Positions 1-10,176 of a stretch of DNA of 64,000 bases are shown piece by piece. The stretch comes from Epilithonimonas mollis. Lineage in GTDB: Bacteria > Bacteroidota > Bacteroidia > Flavobacteriales > Weeksellaceae. The notes beneath the pieces were generated by a model, which searched no databases, had not been told where the DNA came from, and saw only the letters and a list, made by a program, of their open reading frames with translations. The stretch lies in NCBI RefSeq assembly GCF_900142325.1, contig NZ_FRAM01000001.1, positions 248,001 through 312,000 of the forward strand, written 5' to 3'. Made by a program: the position numbers and the translations under genes. Each line of letters begins with the position of its first letter. Positions within the stretch are counted from its first letter, which is position 1.

Positions 1-480
1 AGTAGGCATAAAATTCATTCCCTGAAAAACGGGTTGGATGGATTTGATATATTTTTTACCTAATGCATCAGCCGGAAATATTTTAACCAAATTAAGTCCG
101 CTCTGAAAAGCTAAATTGACATCTGATGGCGTAAAACAACCCGGAATCAGCAGTACATTTTTCTTTATGGAATGTTTGATAAGTTTCCTGCTAATAACTG
201 GCGTAATGATGAAATCGGCTTTTGCATTGGCATAATCGTCCATCTCATTTGTGTTTTTCACAGTTCCGATTCCTAACAAAAGCCCGGGAAATTCGGTGGA
301 TAAAATTTCTTTAAGTCTGATAAAATTTTCCAAAGCCTGAGAACCACGGTTAGTGTATTCTATGACACGGATTCCGCCGTTGTAGAGAGCTTTAACTGTA
401 CTTTTTGAAGCCTCAAAAGATTCGTTGTAGAACAACGGAACGATTTTCTGGTCTTTTATTGTTTGTATGATTGGATTCAT
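1..480 (-). CDS. eda: 2-keto-3-deoxy-6-phosphogluconate aldolase, C-terminus cut by window edge
   Basis: Reading the minus strand from ATG at 480 gives a KDPG/KHG aldolase (class I aldolase, TIM barrel). It starts MNPIIQTIKDQKIVPLFYN and contains the family stretches RVIEYTNRG (substrate-binding glutamate region), GIGTVKN and LKFFP-like LVKIFPAD with the Schiff-base lysine. It splits KDPG into pyruvate and glyceraldehyde 3-phosphate, the last step of the hexuronate route encoded by the genes to its right. Its ATG overlaps the kdgK stop codon (ATGA), so the two are probably translationally coupled. About 160 residues are present; the last 50 or so lie outside the window. Confidence 0.9.
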   Translation of the reverse strand, partial: MNPIIQTIKDQKIVPLFYNESFEASKSTVKALYNGGIRVIEYTNRGSQALENFIRLKEILSTEFPGLLLGIGTVKNTNEMDDYANAKADFIITPVISRKLIKHSIKKNVLLIPGCFTPSDVNLAFQSGLNLVKIFPADALGKKYIKSIQPVFQGMNFMPT

Positions 481-1478
481 AATTTTTCGATATTTATAGA
501 TTCATCAATGGTGTCGCCTTTCACAAATAGTTTTCTGAAAGCCACTTTTGTCGCATCGTCTAAAATCTGTTGTGAAGGATTTCCTTTGATTTTTCCGTGA
601 ATCAATGCTGCCATGAACGAATCGCCACTTCCCACTCTTTCTTCGACTTTATCGGATTGATATTGTTCTGAAACCAAAAGTTCGTCAGTGAATAAAGTCG
701 CATAATAATTCACTTTTTCTCCATTTGTGAATCTGAAAGTGTTCGCAATCATTTCTACATTGGGAAATTGCTTCTGAACTTCAAACGCTGATTTTTCGGC
801 TTGTTTTAAAAGATTTTCGTCATCGAAATTTCCGTTCAGTTCATATTCAATCGGGATTTCCAAAAACTGCTGAATCGACCAGATATTTCCCATCAATACA
901 TTGACGAAAGGCATCATATTTCTGACTAATTCTGATGGATTTCTGTCTTTCCAAAGCGCTGAACGGTAATTTAAATCCAAAGAAATGGTGATATTTCTTT
1001 TTGCAGATTCACTCATCAACTCAAGACATTTATTGTAAGCTTTTTCACTCAATGCCGGCGTTATTGTACTGATGTGAAGCCATTTAACTTCAGAAAAAAT
1101 TTCATCAAAACTAAACTGAGAAAAGTCGGACTGTGTAAAAACCGATGGAAAACGGTCATAGACCACCGAAGCATTCTGCATATCGCCATCTGACGACAGG
1201 TAAAAAGTTCCGATTCTGCCGTTGCTTTTTTCCGCCAAAACTTTAATTCCTTTATTCTGAAGTTGAATTTCCAATTGATCTCCGACAAAATTTTCCGGTA
1301 AAGCCGAAAGTAATTTAACCGGATTCTGCCATTGCGCAAGTGCGGAAGCGACATTATATTCTGCGCCTCCAACGAAGATTTTCATAACCTGTTCATTCAG
1401 CCAGTTTCCGTCAGAATCTGGCGCAAAATGAAGAAGCAATTCTCCGAAACACAATATTTTATTAGAACTGGAATTCAT
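477..1478 (-). CDS. kdgK: 2-keto-3-deoxygluconate kinase (PfkB family)
   Basis: A 333-residue ribokinase/PfkB-family sugar kinase that phosphorylates KDG to KDPG. The N-terminal FGELLLHF and the C-terminal GSGDSFMAALIHG (anion hole and catalytic aspartate) are the two family signatures. It lies between uxaC and eda in the glucuronate operon, 5 bp after the uxaC stop and overlapping the eda start by 4 bp. This context favours KDG over fructose or ribose as the substrate. Confidence 0.9.
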   Translation of the reverse strand: MNSSSNKILCFGELLLHFAPDSDGNWLNEQVMKIFVGGAEYNVASALAQWQNPVKLLSALPENFVGDQLEIQLQNKGIKVLAEKSNGRIGTFYLSSDGDMQNASVVYDRFPSVFTQSDFSQFSFDEIFSEVKWLHISTITPALSEKAYNKCLELMSESAKRNITISLDLNYRSALWKDRNPSELVRNMMPFVNVLMGNIWSIQQFLEIPIEYELNGNFDDENLLKQAEKSAFEVQKQFPNVEMIANTFRFTNGEKVNYYATLFTDELLVSEQYQSDKVEERVGSGDSFMAALIHGKIKGNPSQQILDDATKVAFRKLFVKGDTIDESINIEKL

Positions 1479-1483
1479 TTTAC

Positions 1484-2902
1484 TTAAAATTCAAAATAGT
1501 TTTTCGTGTTGTGATAACAGATATTCTGAATGATTTTTCCGACCCATTCTTCGTCATTGGGAAGAAGTCCTCTTTCTATCTCGCTGCCGAACATATTGCA
1601 CAACAATCTCCTGAAATAATCGTGTCTTGAGAACGACAACAAACTTCTGGAATCGGTGAGCATACCGACAAAAGTGCTGATGAGACCAATGTTGGAAAGT
1701 GTATCCATCTGCTTTTTCATTCCGTCAAGTTGGTCGAGAAACCACCAAGCTGCGCCAAACTGTACTTTGGACTTAATTCCGCCTTCATTGAAATTTCCGG
1801 CAAGGGTCACCAAAACCTCATTAAAAATGGGATTAAGGTTGTAAATAATCGTTTTGGTAAGCTGTCCTGAGGAATTCAATTCATCCAAAAGAGTGCTTAA
1901 TTTTTGTGCAAAATATTGTTCGCCAATCGCATCATAACCGGCATTGATTCCGATTTTCTTCAGCATTTGTGAATTGTTATTTCTGGTTGCGCCAACGTGA
2001 AACTGCTGAACCCAGTGCTTTTCACTGTACATTTTGCAAAGTTCTTTAAGTAAGTAACCGCACAACGCTTCAGGATTTGAAAATGTGGATTTATTACCTT
2101 TTAAAAATTCTGAAAATTCGGTTTCAAGATTTTGATTCCAAAGGGTTGTGTCAGGAAAATATTCGAAGCCGTGGTCTGAAACTTTCGCTCCGTTTTCTGC
2201 AAAATAATTTATTCTTGATTGAAGCGCATTCAGCAAATCAGAAGCTGAATTGATCTCAGTTCCGCAGACTTTTTCAAGTTTTTTGATTCCAGATAAATAT
2301 TGTCCGGGATTGATGATATTGATGTAAGCATCCGGACGGAACGCCGGTAAAACAGAAGTATCAAAACTAATGTCTTTTAAAATTTTATGATAAGCCAGAT
2401 CGTCTGCTGGGTCGTCTGTCGTGCAAAGCACTTCTACTTTAAAATTTTTAATGATAGATTGTGGTAAAAATTCTGATGTCTGCAGACTTGCATTCATCTG
2501 ACTGTAAACAGGTTCTGCATTTTTTGGTGAAAGATATTCTTTGATTCCGAAGGGATTTTTGAGCTCGAGATGCGTCCAGTGAAATAATGGATTCCTAAGC
2601 GTATTGGGCACAACTTCTGCCCATTTCTTAAATTTTTCTAAGTCTGAGGCATTTCCGGAAATGAATTGCTCATCAATTCCAAAATTCCGCATTGCACGCC
2701 ATTTGTAATGATCACCATCCAGCCAGATTGCCGTTGGAGAACGAAAATTCTGATTATTGGAAATAACATCCGGTTCCAGGTGATTATGATAATCGATAAC
2801 CGGCATCTCTTTCGCAAAACCGAAATAGAGATTTTCTGCCATTGTGGATTCCAGCAAGAATAATTCCCCGAAAACCTCTTTATTTTTATTAGAATGAGTC
2901 AT
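1484..2902 (-). CDS. uxaC: glucuronate (uronate) isomerase
   Basis: An amidohydrolase-fold uronate isomerase of about 472 residues, converting D-glucuronate to D-fructuronate (and galacturonate to tagaturonate). Visible signatures are the N-terminal metal-binding IDYHNHLEP, VGATRNNNS, and the C-terminal MLTDSRSLLSFSRHDYFRRLL. I chose the ATG at 2902; another in-frame ATG at 2923 would add seven residues. It follows the reductase gene after a hairpin-containing gap and is packed against kdgK. Confidence 0.93.
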   Translation of the reverse strand: MTHSNKNKEVFGELFLLESTMAENLYFGFAKEMPVIDYHNHLEPDVISNNQNFRSPTAIWLDGDHYKWRAMRNFGIDEQFISGNASDLEKFKKWAEVVPNTLRNPLFHWTHLELKNPFGIKEYLSPKNAEPVYSQMNASLQTSEFLPQSIIKNFKVEVLCTTDDPADDLAYHKILKDISFDTSVLPAFRPDAYINIINPGQYLSGIKKLEKVCGTEINSASDLLNALQSRINYFAENGAKVSDHGFEYFPDTTLWNQNLETEFSEFLKGNKSTFSNPEALCGYLLKELCKMYSEKHWVQQFHVGATRNNNSQMLKKIGINAGYDAIGEQYFAQKLSTLLDELNSSGQLTKTIIYNLNPIFNEVLVTLAGNFNEGGIKSKVQFGAAWWFLDQLDGMKKQMDTLSNIGLISTFVGMLTDSRSLLSFSRHDYFRRLLCNMFGSEIERGLLPNDEEWVGKIIQNICYHNTKNYFEF

Positions 2903-2951
2903 TATTTGATTTAAATGATTCAATAATCATATTCAAGAAATAATTTTGAAA

Positions 2952-2979
2952 ACAAGACCTTAAAAAATCAAGGTCTTGT
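2952..2979 (-). terminator. intercistronic stem-loop between the reductase gene and uxaC
   Basis: A perfect 10-bp inverted repeat (ACAAGACCTT / AAGGTCTTGT) with an 8-nt A-rich loop in the 90-bp gap downstream of the SDR gene. The genes on both sides appear to be in one operon, so it is more likely a processing or attenuation hairpin than a full stop. Confidence 0.5.
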
Positions 2980-3012
2980 CTTACCTAAATATGAGAAAAA
3001 ATTAACTTTAAT

Positions 3013-3828
3013 CTAAACGCCGCTGAAAGCGCTGAAACCGCCGTCAACAGGTAATAATGCGCCAGTAATAAAACTAGCTGCGTCTGAACAGAGAAATTGG
3101 ACAGCCCCGTTCAATTCTTCTACTTCACCGAATCTCTGCATTGGAGTTTTGGCAATGACTTTTCTGCTTCTATCTGTTAAAGAACCATCCGGATTCAACA
3201 AAATAGCACGATTCTGATCCCCTATGAAAAATCCTGGCGCCACTGCATTTACACGAATTTTGTCACCGAATTTCAACGCTAAATCAGAAGCTAACCACTG
3301 GGTAAAATTGGTAATCGCTGATTTCGCCGCAGAATATCCAGCGACTCTTGTAATCGCCGAATAAGCCGCCATTGATGAAATATTAACAATGCTTCCGTTG
3401 CGCTGTTCTGCCATCACTTTTCCGAAAACATAGCTTGGATAAACGGTTCCGTTGATATTCAGATTTGTCACCTCATCCCATCCGCTCATATTCATATCGA
3501 AAAAAGATTGCTCGGGAGACAGTGTTGCTGTTGGGATGTTTCCTCCGGCAATGTTCAGCAAAATGTCGATTTTACCGTAATTTTCAATAATTTTTTTGGA
3601 CGCATTTTCAAGACTTTCGATGTCCATCACGTTAGCTTCCACTGCAATAGCGTCTCCACCCAAATCAGTCAGTTCTTTTACGCGAGCATCCAGAGTTTCC
3701 TGATTTCTGCCGACTGCCACAATTTTTGCTCCAGCTTCGATGAAACTTTTCGCCAGACTTCCGCCCAGAACGCCGGAAGCGCCAGTGATGACCGCTACTT
3801 TATTTTTTATGCTAAATATGTTGTTCAT
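3013..3828 (-). CDS. SDR-family D-mannonate oxidoreductase (fructuronate reductase)
   Basis: A 271-residue short-chain dehydrogenase with the cofactor loop VITGASGVLGGSLAK and the catalytic Ser...Tyr-x3-Lys in NISSMAAYS...GYSAAKSA. Sitting between uxuA and uxaC, it most likely reduces fructuronate to mannonate, replacing the unrelated long-chain UxuB of enterobacteria; this function is inferred from context. The start used is ATG at 3828 (MNNIFSIKNK), which places the Rossmann motif at the usual distance; a longer frame opens at 3858. Confidence 0.85.
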   Translation of the reverse strand: MNNIFSIKNKVAVITGASGVLGGSLAKSFIEAGAKIVAVGRNQETLDARVKELTDLGGDAIAVEANVMDIESLENASKKIIENYGKIDILLNIAGGNIPTATLSPEQSFFDMNMSGWDEVTNLNINGTVYPSYVFGKVMAEQRNGSIVNISSMAAYSAITRVAGYSAAKSAITNFTQWLASDLALKFGDKIRVNAVAPGFFIGDQNRAILLNPDGSLTDRSRKVIAKTPMQRFGEVEELNGAVQFLCSDAASFITGALLPVDGGFSAFSGV

Positions 3829-3858
3829 TATTAATAAATGATAATTATAATTGATCAA

Positions 3859-3945
3859 TGATATTGAACCCTTCGGGCTCGTTGGGAATTACATCCGATT
3901 TTTCCCATAGCTTGTACCTACGGCTACTGATATTGAATCCTTCGG
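3859..3945. repeat. pair of near-identical 18-bp direct repeats in the uxuA-SDR gap
   Basis: Two copies of TGATATTGAAYCCTTCGG (3859-3876 and 3928-3945, one mismatch), each followed by G/A-rich sequence that can fold back on the CCTTCGG core. They sit in the 128-bp gap between uxuA and the SDR gene. This looks like a small dispersed intergenic repeat, but only this pair is visible here. Confidence 0.4.
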
Positions 3946-3956
3946 ATTTTTCAGTT

Positions 3957-5126
3957 TTATTTTGATTCAGAATTGACAGCTGCCATCACACCGTCGATTT
4001 GACCTAAAGCCAACATTCTTCCTAAGAAAGAATAACCGGGATTGTAACCTTTGTCAACATCTTCGGTCAATAATCTTCCGTGGTCGATTCTCATCGGTAA
4101 ATCCGGATTTTCTTTTTCAAAAACTCGGATAACGTCAATCAGCTTTCCTCTTCCACCTAAATGATGGGCTTCGATAAAATCTCCGCTTTCAAAAACATTG
4201 GTGCTTCTTAAATGGACAAATTTTGTTCTGTGGGCATATTTCTTAGCTAATTTCGGAACATCATTCTGAAGATTGGCGCTTAAAGAACCTGCGCAGAATG
4301 TCAATCCGTTGTGAGGATTATCAACGGCGTTCAGGAACCAGTCTATGTCTTCTTCATTGGTTACGATTCTTGGCAAACCAAGCAATGCGAAAGGCGGATC
4401 GTCCGGGTGAACACACATCTGGATATTCCATTCTTCACAAACAGGCATTATTTTTTCGAGGAAATATTTTAAGTTTTCACGAAGTTGATTTTTATCAATG
4501 CCGTCATATAAAGCCAATAAATTATTGAACTTTTCTACAGGATTCAGATCGCCTTCTTTGATATTTCCATTGACGAAGCCCTGCGTTTTTACAATCACAG
4601 AATCTATCAAATCATTGTTATCCGCTTCAGTCAGCGTATTTTTTAATTCCTCAACTTTTTTAATAATTTCCGGCGTATAATCCTTTTCTGCTTCCTCTCT
4701 TTTGAGTATATGAATTTCGAAATAGGCAAATTTGGCTTTATCAAAATATAATGATGATGAGCCGTCTTCCCACTCGTGGAAAAGGTCTGTTCTGGCCCAG
4801 TCTAGAACCGGCATAAAGTTATAACAAACCGTTGTAATACCTGCTCTACCAAGATTTTCAAGACTTTTGATATAATTTTCTATCAGTTGATCTCTGTCTT
4901 CGCCTCCGTATTTGATAGACTCGCTCACGGCAAGGCTTTCAACTACAGACCAACGAAGTCCGTGACTTTCTATATAGTTTTTATAATCGTTAACAGCCTC
5001 CAAACTCCAGATTTCTCCGTTCGGAATATCGTGCAGTGCAGAAACAATACCTTCTACTCCAATTTGCCGAAGAGTTTGTAATTTAATTTTATCCTTCTTC
5101 CCAAACCAACGCCATGTTTTTTCCAT
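3957..5126 (-). CDS. uxuA: mannonate dehydratase
   Basis: A 389-residue UxuA-family TIM-barrel dehydratase that converts D-mannonate to 2-keto-3-deoxygluconate. The N-terminus MEKTWRWFGKKDKI and the core motifs GITTVCYNFMPVLDWARTD, MCVHPDDPP and FVHLRSTN are characteristic; the Cys/His/Asp residues in these motifs bind the catalytic metal. It is separated from susD by a stem-loop that probably sets its expression relative to the transporter genes. Confidence 0.95.
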   Translation of the reverse strand: MEKTWRWFGKKDKIKLQTLRQIGVEGIVSALHDIPNGEIWSLEAVNDYKNYIESHGLRWSVVESLAVSESIKYGGEDRDQLIENYIKSLENLGRAGITTVCYNFMPVLDWARTDLFHEWEDGSSSLYFDKAKFAYFEIHILKREEAEKDYTPEIIKKVEELKNTLTEADNNDLIDSVIVKTQGFVNGNIKEGDLNPVEKFNNLLALYDGIDKNQLRENLKYFLEKIMPVCEEWNIQMCVHPDDPPFALLGLPRIVTNEEDIDWFLNAVDNPHNGLTFCAGSLSANLQNDVPKLAKKYAHRTKFVHLRSTNVFESGDFIEAHHLGGRGKLIDVIRVFEKENPDLPMRIDHGRLLTEDVDKGYNPGYSFLGRMLALGQIDGVMAAVNSESK

Positions 5127-5148
5127 AATACTTTAGAAATTTTAATTA

Positions 5149-5184
5149 AAACAAAGCAGGTGCAGCATTACACCTACTTTGTTT
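5149..5184 (-). terminator. stem-loop between susD and uxuA
   Basis: A 14-bp inverted repeat with one mismatch (AAACAAAGCAGGTG / CACCTACTTTGTTT), 8-nt loop, 25 bp after the susD stop. Reading the minus strand, the descending arm lies beside an A/T run. It is a partial terminator or mRNA-stabilising hairpin, of the kind often seen after susCD in Bacteroidota operons. Confidence 0.6.
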
Positions 5185-5209
5185 CTTGATTGATATGAAC
5201 TTAAAATTA

Positions 5210-7168
5210 TTAATTGTAACCAGGGTTCTGGTATTTTGCTTTAATCTCTGGTGAAACTTCCATTGCATCCAATTGGCTCTGAGGGATTGGTCTCAAATAA
5301 TGGAATTTCTGTATATTTCTATTGACAGTTTGTGGTGTGTGATCACTGTATGATACACCACCTATTTGATAGGTTCCACCATATTCTTCCCATTTCTGAG
5401 TACGAACTAGATCATACCATCTATAGAACTCGCCATAGTATTCTCTTGATCTTTCAGCTAAAATGTAATCAATCGTTATAACAGAAGGCGTTGCAGCTAT
5501 CATAGCTGCACTATTATCGGCAGAAACTGGTAAATTTTGTGCATTATTAAATTTCCATTTACCCGCACGTGCTCTTATTACATTAATTAGATCCCTCGCT
5601 GACATAGATCCAGATGCTCCTTTTACAATCGCTTCAGCAGCTATAAAATAGAATTCTGAAAATTTAGCAACATTAAAAGGACGCGTAAGACCTGCATTAG
5701 GATAGCCTAAACCATTTGGATCATCTGTACGGTAAGTTCCGATTTTCCAAAGTCCAGGATACATTATTCTATTGATAGCACTCGGTGCAACTACCCAATC
5801 TGCTCTTCCAGATAATGTACCTGCTCCTACACCACTTTGCACAGCTCCTGTAGGATATGTTACGGTTTGCGAATCATCATTTAAAAATGTTAGAATGGCA
5901 CCGCCTGGTTGCACGGGTAAGTTATTAGCATTATACAACACTGGTACTGAAGTAAGTCCTGTTCCATTTTTTTGCCAATTACCTCTGTATGTCGTTACAA
6001 AAGTACCATCGTATCGGGAATCATTGGTTTTATCTGCAAAAGTATTTTTAATAACCCCGATTGTAGGACACATACGAACCCAAGGTCGACCAAGCGGCTG
6101 AGCAGCTTCACGCTGTACTGAGCTAACAACATCGGCAGCAGCCCAAGCTGTAGTCTTGCTACTTTTGATAGCCGTATAATTCCAAGTTTGCATCCACGCT
6201 GCAAAATTATCCGGAGACCATCCTGAGCCAAAACCTACAGGATCACTTTCATTATAATATGTGCTTGAAACCGTATGATCTGCATATAGCATGCATTCAC
6301 TATTTCTGTCATTAGAACCAACATTTACATCATAGAATGTGGGCTGAAGGGAATATGTACCCGGACTATTAATAGCTGTCAAAGAGATATCATAAGCCTG
6401 TTGAAAATACCATTGTGCATTGTGACCGTTTGGATCTGTTCTTGGAGTTTCAGGATATGTAGGAATATTATTTGGATTTTGTAGCCACCAGCCATAAGTT
6501 AAATACGCTTTTGCCAAAAATAACCTGGCAACATTTTTCGTAACTCCTCCTGTCACACGAGGTGAAGTCGGAAGATTTTCGATCGATTTTAAAAGATCCG
6601 GAAAGATGGCTTTTGTATATACTTCAGTTACAGTATTTCTGGTAGAAGTTGTTACAGGAAGTGTATTGAATTTTAATTCTCCAGCTCCTAAATCAAGAGG
6701 TACTCCACCATAAGTCTGAACCAGCATGAAATAATCAAATCCTCTAAAAAATCTTGCTTCAGAAATCTTTGATTCCTCAATACCAAATCCCGGCCCTTTT
6801 TCAATAATTCCGTTAGCGGTGTTGATATATGGAAAAAGTGAACCCCATATCATACTTGTAGGAAAAGTATTAGAATTGATATTTCCTTGCCCGGACATAT
6901 CTAATTCTTTGAAATTACCATCAGCACTTTGTGCCCAAGTTGACTCATCAGTCCCGTTCTGACAGTTGCTCATAAAGTATCCATTACCATACAGCATTCT
7001 GAGTTGTCTATATAGAGATGTAAAGCTTTGATTTATTCCGTCCGGAGTACTGAAATAATCAACAGTGTAAACTGCTCTTGGCTGCTCGTCAAGAATCTCA
7101 TTACATCCTGTAAATGTTAGCGACAAAAATACCGCTCCCAATATCATTTTTTTATTAATATTTATCAT
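5210..7168 (-). CDS. SusD/RagB-family outer-membrane lipoprotein
   Basis: A 652-residue SusD-like surface glycan-binding lipoprotein. It has a signal peptide with lipobox FTGC (Cys22), followed by NEILDEQPRA and YFSTPDGINQSF, typical of the N-terminal TPR-containing SusD domain. The C-terminal RAGKWKF, ERSREYYGEFYRWYDLVR and YLRPIPQSQLD are the classic SusD family end motifs. It would cap the SusC channel encoded immediately upstream (12 bp apart) and select the oligosaccharide. The substrate is inferred from xylA/xylB and the uronate genes, not from the protein. Confidence 0.95.
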   Translation of the reverse strand: MININKKMILGAVFLSLTFTGCNEILDEQPRAVYTVDYFSTPDGINQSFTSLYRQLRMLYGNGYFMSNCQNGTDESTWAQSADGNFKELDMSGQGNINSNTFPTSMIWGSLFPYINTANGIIEKGPGFGIEESKISEARFFRGFDYFMLVQTYGGVPLDLGAGELKFNTLPVTTSTRNTVTEVYTKAIFPDLLKSIENLPTSPRVTGGVTKNVARLFLAKAYLTYGWWLQNPNNIPTYPETPRTDPNGHNAQWYFQQAYDISLTAINSPGTYSLQPTFYDVNVGSNDRNSECMLYADHTVSSTYYNESDPVGFGSGWSPDNFAAWMQTWNYTAIKSSKTTAWAAADVVSSVQREAAQPLGRPWVRMCPTIGVIKNTFADKTNDSRYDGTFVTTYRGNWQKNGTGLTSVPVLYNANNLPVQPGGAILTFLNDDSQTVTYPTGAVQSGVGAGTLSGRADWVVAPSAINRIMYPGLWKIGTYRTDDPNGLGYPNAGLTRPFNVAKFSEFYFIAAEAIVKGASGSMSARDLINVIRARAGKWKFNNAQNLPVSADNSAAMIAATPSVITIDYILAERSREYYGEFYRWYDLVRTQKWEEYGGTYQIGGVSYSDHTPQTVNRNIQKFHYLRPIPQSQLDAMEVSPEIKAKYQNPGYN

Positions 7169-7180
7169 GATTGCACAGTT

Positions 7181-10090
7181 TTAAAAAGTTAAATTAAGTC
7201 CCATTAGATAATTTCTTGTAGAAGGATTATTTGTTCCTATAATAAGCTGTCTTGCTTGGTAACCACTAACCGCCTGATTTTGATCTCCAACAGAATTAGG
7301 TTCAGGATCCATTCCGGAAAATTTATGATATGGAGAGAATAATACTACTGGGTTTGTAACAGTAACATAAATTTTTAAACTATTGATTCTTAAGTCATTT
7401 AAAAACTCTTTATTAATATTATAACCTAAAGTAATTGTACGAAGTTTAAGATAAGATGCGTCAAACATTGCAAGCGTAGATGAGTATTTAGGATTATCAC
7501 CACTTAAATGTCTTCCAGGACGTGGAAAGTATGCATTTGTATTTTCTTCAGTCCAATAGTCAACGTCTACGTTATTACCTCTACCTGTTAATCTGTTAAG
7601 ATAACTTGCGGAACCATATAAAGAACTGATAAGAATCCCTCCATGTTGGAATGCACCTACAGTGCTTAATTCAAAGTTTTTGTAAGAAAATCGCATATTA
7701 AAGCCACCCTGCCAATCCGGAGCTGTATCAAAAACTTGTCTGTCATCTGCATTAATTGCTCTAACTGGTGTACCATCAGGATTATAACCTCCTGTGTAAA
7801 GAACTTTTATAGATCCTACTACATCTGCTGCACTGCCTGGCTCCAAAATATTTTGATAAGGATCTCCTGCTTGCCAAAGTCCTATATACTGATAGTCATA
7901 TAGCGAATTAATATTATGTCCCACAAACCACAAGTTATTAACATCACGTTGAGTTCCTGAAGCAAGTGATAATATTTTATTCTTATTAGTATAGAAATTA
8001 ACTCCAGCATCCCAAGAAAAACCATCAGGATTATCAATGATAACTCCATTTAAACTCACTTCGAAACCTTTGTTCTCTGTTTCTGCTACGTTTGAAACGA
8101 TTGAGCCAATAGCTGTTGAAGCAGGAAGATTCTTTTGAGTCAGAAGATCATAAGTGTGCGTTTTGTAATATTCAACACTACCTGTGATTCTATTATTTAA
8201 AACCCCAAAATCTATCCCATAATTTTGTGTTTTAGAATATTCCCATCCTAGATCAGGATTGGGTGCCTGACTAACATATACCCCTGTACTATTAGTATTT
8301 CCAAAATTATATGGAGTTACGGTAAGTGCTCCTAATGTGGAATAAGGATTAACTGCCTGATTAGATGTTTGTCCCCATCCGGCTCTAAACTTCAAAAGAT
8401 TGAGAGCACTGATATTTTTCATAAATGATTCATTGGTAACATTCCATCCCAATGATAAGGCAGGGTAAGTATGCCATTTGTTACCAGGAGCTAGTCTCGA
8501 TGAGCCATCGGCACGCAGCGTCGCTGTTATCATATATTTATTATCAAATGTATACATTACTCTCCCCATTGCTGAAAGCAAACCCGTTTGCCAGTACACC
8601 TGATCTTCAGGTTTTACAGTAATATCTGCCTGAGGTGACTGTCCTAAATTGTAATACTGGAAAAAATCAGCAGGTACATTTTTTGCGCTCATATACGAGC
8701 TGGTATATCTATTACCTTCTGCAGAATACAACCCTACCGCATTGATCTTATGTTTACCAAATGTACGATCATAAGTTAAAAGGTTTTCCAAAACCCAATG
8801 GTAGGTTTGATTATTTTCTCTCCCTGCAGATGATGGACCTTGTGCATTTGTATTAAAAACACCAACACCTGTATAATTACCACTATTTGATGTACGATAA
8901 TCTAATCCTACATTTAATCTGTATTTAAGACCATTTAAAGGAAGATTAACCTCACCATATATATTATTATATGATGCAAAAGACTTTGTTTCATCGATAT
9001 ATTTATCTCCTAAACCGTCTAAAGTTTTACGAGTATAGATCCATGTTTGGTCAATTCCTCCAGCTGTAGTCATTACTCTTTTGAAGCTGCCATCTGGATT
9101 ATAAGGGTTAGCAATAGGTGAGTAACCCAACACGGCTCCCGGATTCACGCCGTTTCCTTCAGAATTGGAAAAATTGGTATTTGATGTCACCCCGAACTTA
9201 AAAGCTTTTCCTATTTGCTGATCAATAGCCATACGCAATCCAAATCTCTCATAATTTTGTAGAGGAATCAATGCATCTTGTTTAAAATATGATAACCCTA
9301 CATTATAATTACCACCTTCTGTTCCTCCGGATACACCTACATCATGACTAGTTATCATAGCTGGTTTATAATACAGTTTTTGCCAATCGGTATTATTACT
9401 AGCGGATTCATCACCATTAGTTGCATATAAAGGTGAAGTCGTAGTTTGGTTACCCGTAGGAGCAGGTGTTGCATAAGCTCTTAATTTTGCAAACTGAGGA
9501 CCATCCATCATAGGATACTTTGAAAACAATGTCTGAACACCTGTAAAAGAATTATAACTAAATCTTGGTTTTTGACCTTTAGTTCCCCTGTTAGTCGTTA
9601 CCAATATTACCCCATTAGCTCCTCTGGATCCATAGATTGCAGTTGCAGAAGCATCCTTTAAAATATCGATACTTTTAATATCACTCGAACTGATATCTCC
9701 TAATGAACCCACAAAAGGAATCCCGTCCAAAACTATTAATGGATTATTATCTCCTGTTAAAGATCTAGTACCCCTGATCCGAATTTGCATTGTAGCTCCT
9801 GGTTTTGTAGATGTTTGGGCAATATCTACACCCGCCGTTCTACCTTGCAGTGCCTGCGTAATATTGGCTGTAGGAACTTCTCTTAAAACATCTCCCTTCA
9901 CCGTAGCAACAGAACCTGTTACCGATTCCTTTCTTTGAGTTCCATATCCAATAACAACAACCTCCTCAATCTGCTTTTCTTTTGTAACAGTATCTTTTGT
10001 ACTCTGCGAGTAGACCAGACCTGATGGTAATAGAGTCATAGCAAAAAATAATGCTGCTCTATTGGTTTTACTTAAATGAAATAGATTCAT
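7181..10090 (-). CDS. SusC/RagA-family TonB-dependent outer-membrane transporter
   Basis: About 969 residues: signal peptide (ending near GLVYSQ), a TonB box region QIEEVVVIGYGTQ, plug domain (VDIAQTSTKPGATMQIRIRG, LDGIPF, ILKDASATAIYGSRGANG), then a long beta-barrel ending in aromatic LMGLNLTF. The N-terminal carboxypeptidase-regulatory-like (CarboxypepD_reg) domain found in most SusC proteins is absent; the TonB box follows the signal peptide almost directly. I used the ATG at 10090, which gives a proper signal peptide; the frame is open to 10159. Confidence 0.95.
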   Translation of the reverse strand: MNLFHLSKTNRAALFFAMTLLPSGLVYSQSTKDTVTKEKQIEEVVVIGYGTQRKESVTGSVATVKGDVLREVPTANITQALQGRTAGVDIAQTSTKPGATMQIRIRGTRSLTGDNNPLIVLDGIPFVGSLGDISSSDIKSIDILKDASATAIYGSRGANGVILVTTNRGTKGQKPRFSYNSFTGVQTLFSKYPMMDGPQFAKLRAYATPAPTGNQTTTSPLYATNGDESASNNTDWQKLYYKPAMITSHDVGVSGGTEGGNYNVGLSYFKQDALIPLQNYERFGLRMAIDQQIGKAFKFGVTSNTNFSNSEGNGVNPGAVLGYSPIANPYNPDGSFKRVMTTAGGIDQTWIYTRKTLDGLGDKYIDETKSFASYNNIYGEVNLPLNGLKYRLNVGLDYRTSNSGNYTGVGVFNTNAQGPSSAGRENNQTYHWVLENLLTYDRTFGKHKINAVGLYSAEGNRYTSSYMSAKNVPADFFQYYNLGQSPQADITVKPEDQVYWQTGLLSAMGRVMYTFDNKYMITATLRADGSSRLAPGNKWHTYPALSLGWNVTNESFMKNISALNLLKFRAGWGQTSNQAVNPYSTLGALTVTPYNFGNTNSTGVYVSQAPNPDLGWEYSKTQNYGIDFGVLNNRITGSVEYYKTHTYDLLTQKNLPASTAIGSIVSNVAETENKGFEVSLNGVIIDNPDGFSWDAGVNFYTNKNKILSLASGTQRDVNNLWFVGHNINSLYDYQYIGLWQAGDPYQNILEPGSAADVVGSIKVLYTGGYNPDGTPVRAINADDRQVFDTAPDWQGGFNMRFSYKNFELSTVGAFQHGGILISSLYGSASYLNRLTGRGNNVDVDYWTEENTNAYFPRPGRHLSGDNPKYSSTLAMFDASYLKLRTITLGYNINKEFLNDLRINSLKIYVTVTNPVVLFSPYHKFSGMDPEPNSVGDQNQAVSGYQARQLIIGTNNPSTRNYLMGLNLTF

Positions 10091-10176
10091 AATTATTATG
10101 TTTAATGTGTTAATTTTTATAAGAAAGCCATGGTTGTCCCAGTGTTGAGATTGGATCAACTTTCTTATATATTTTT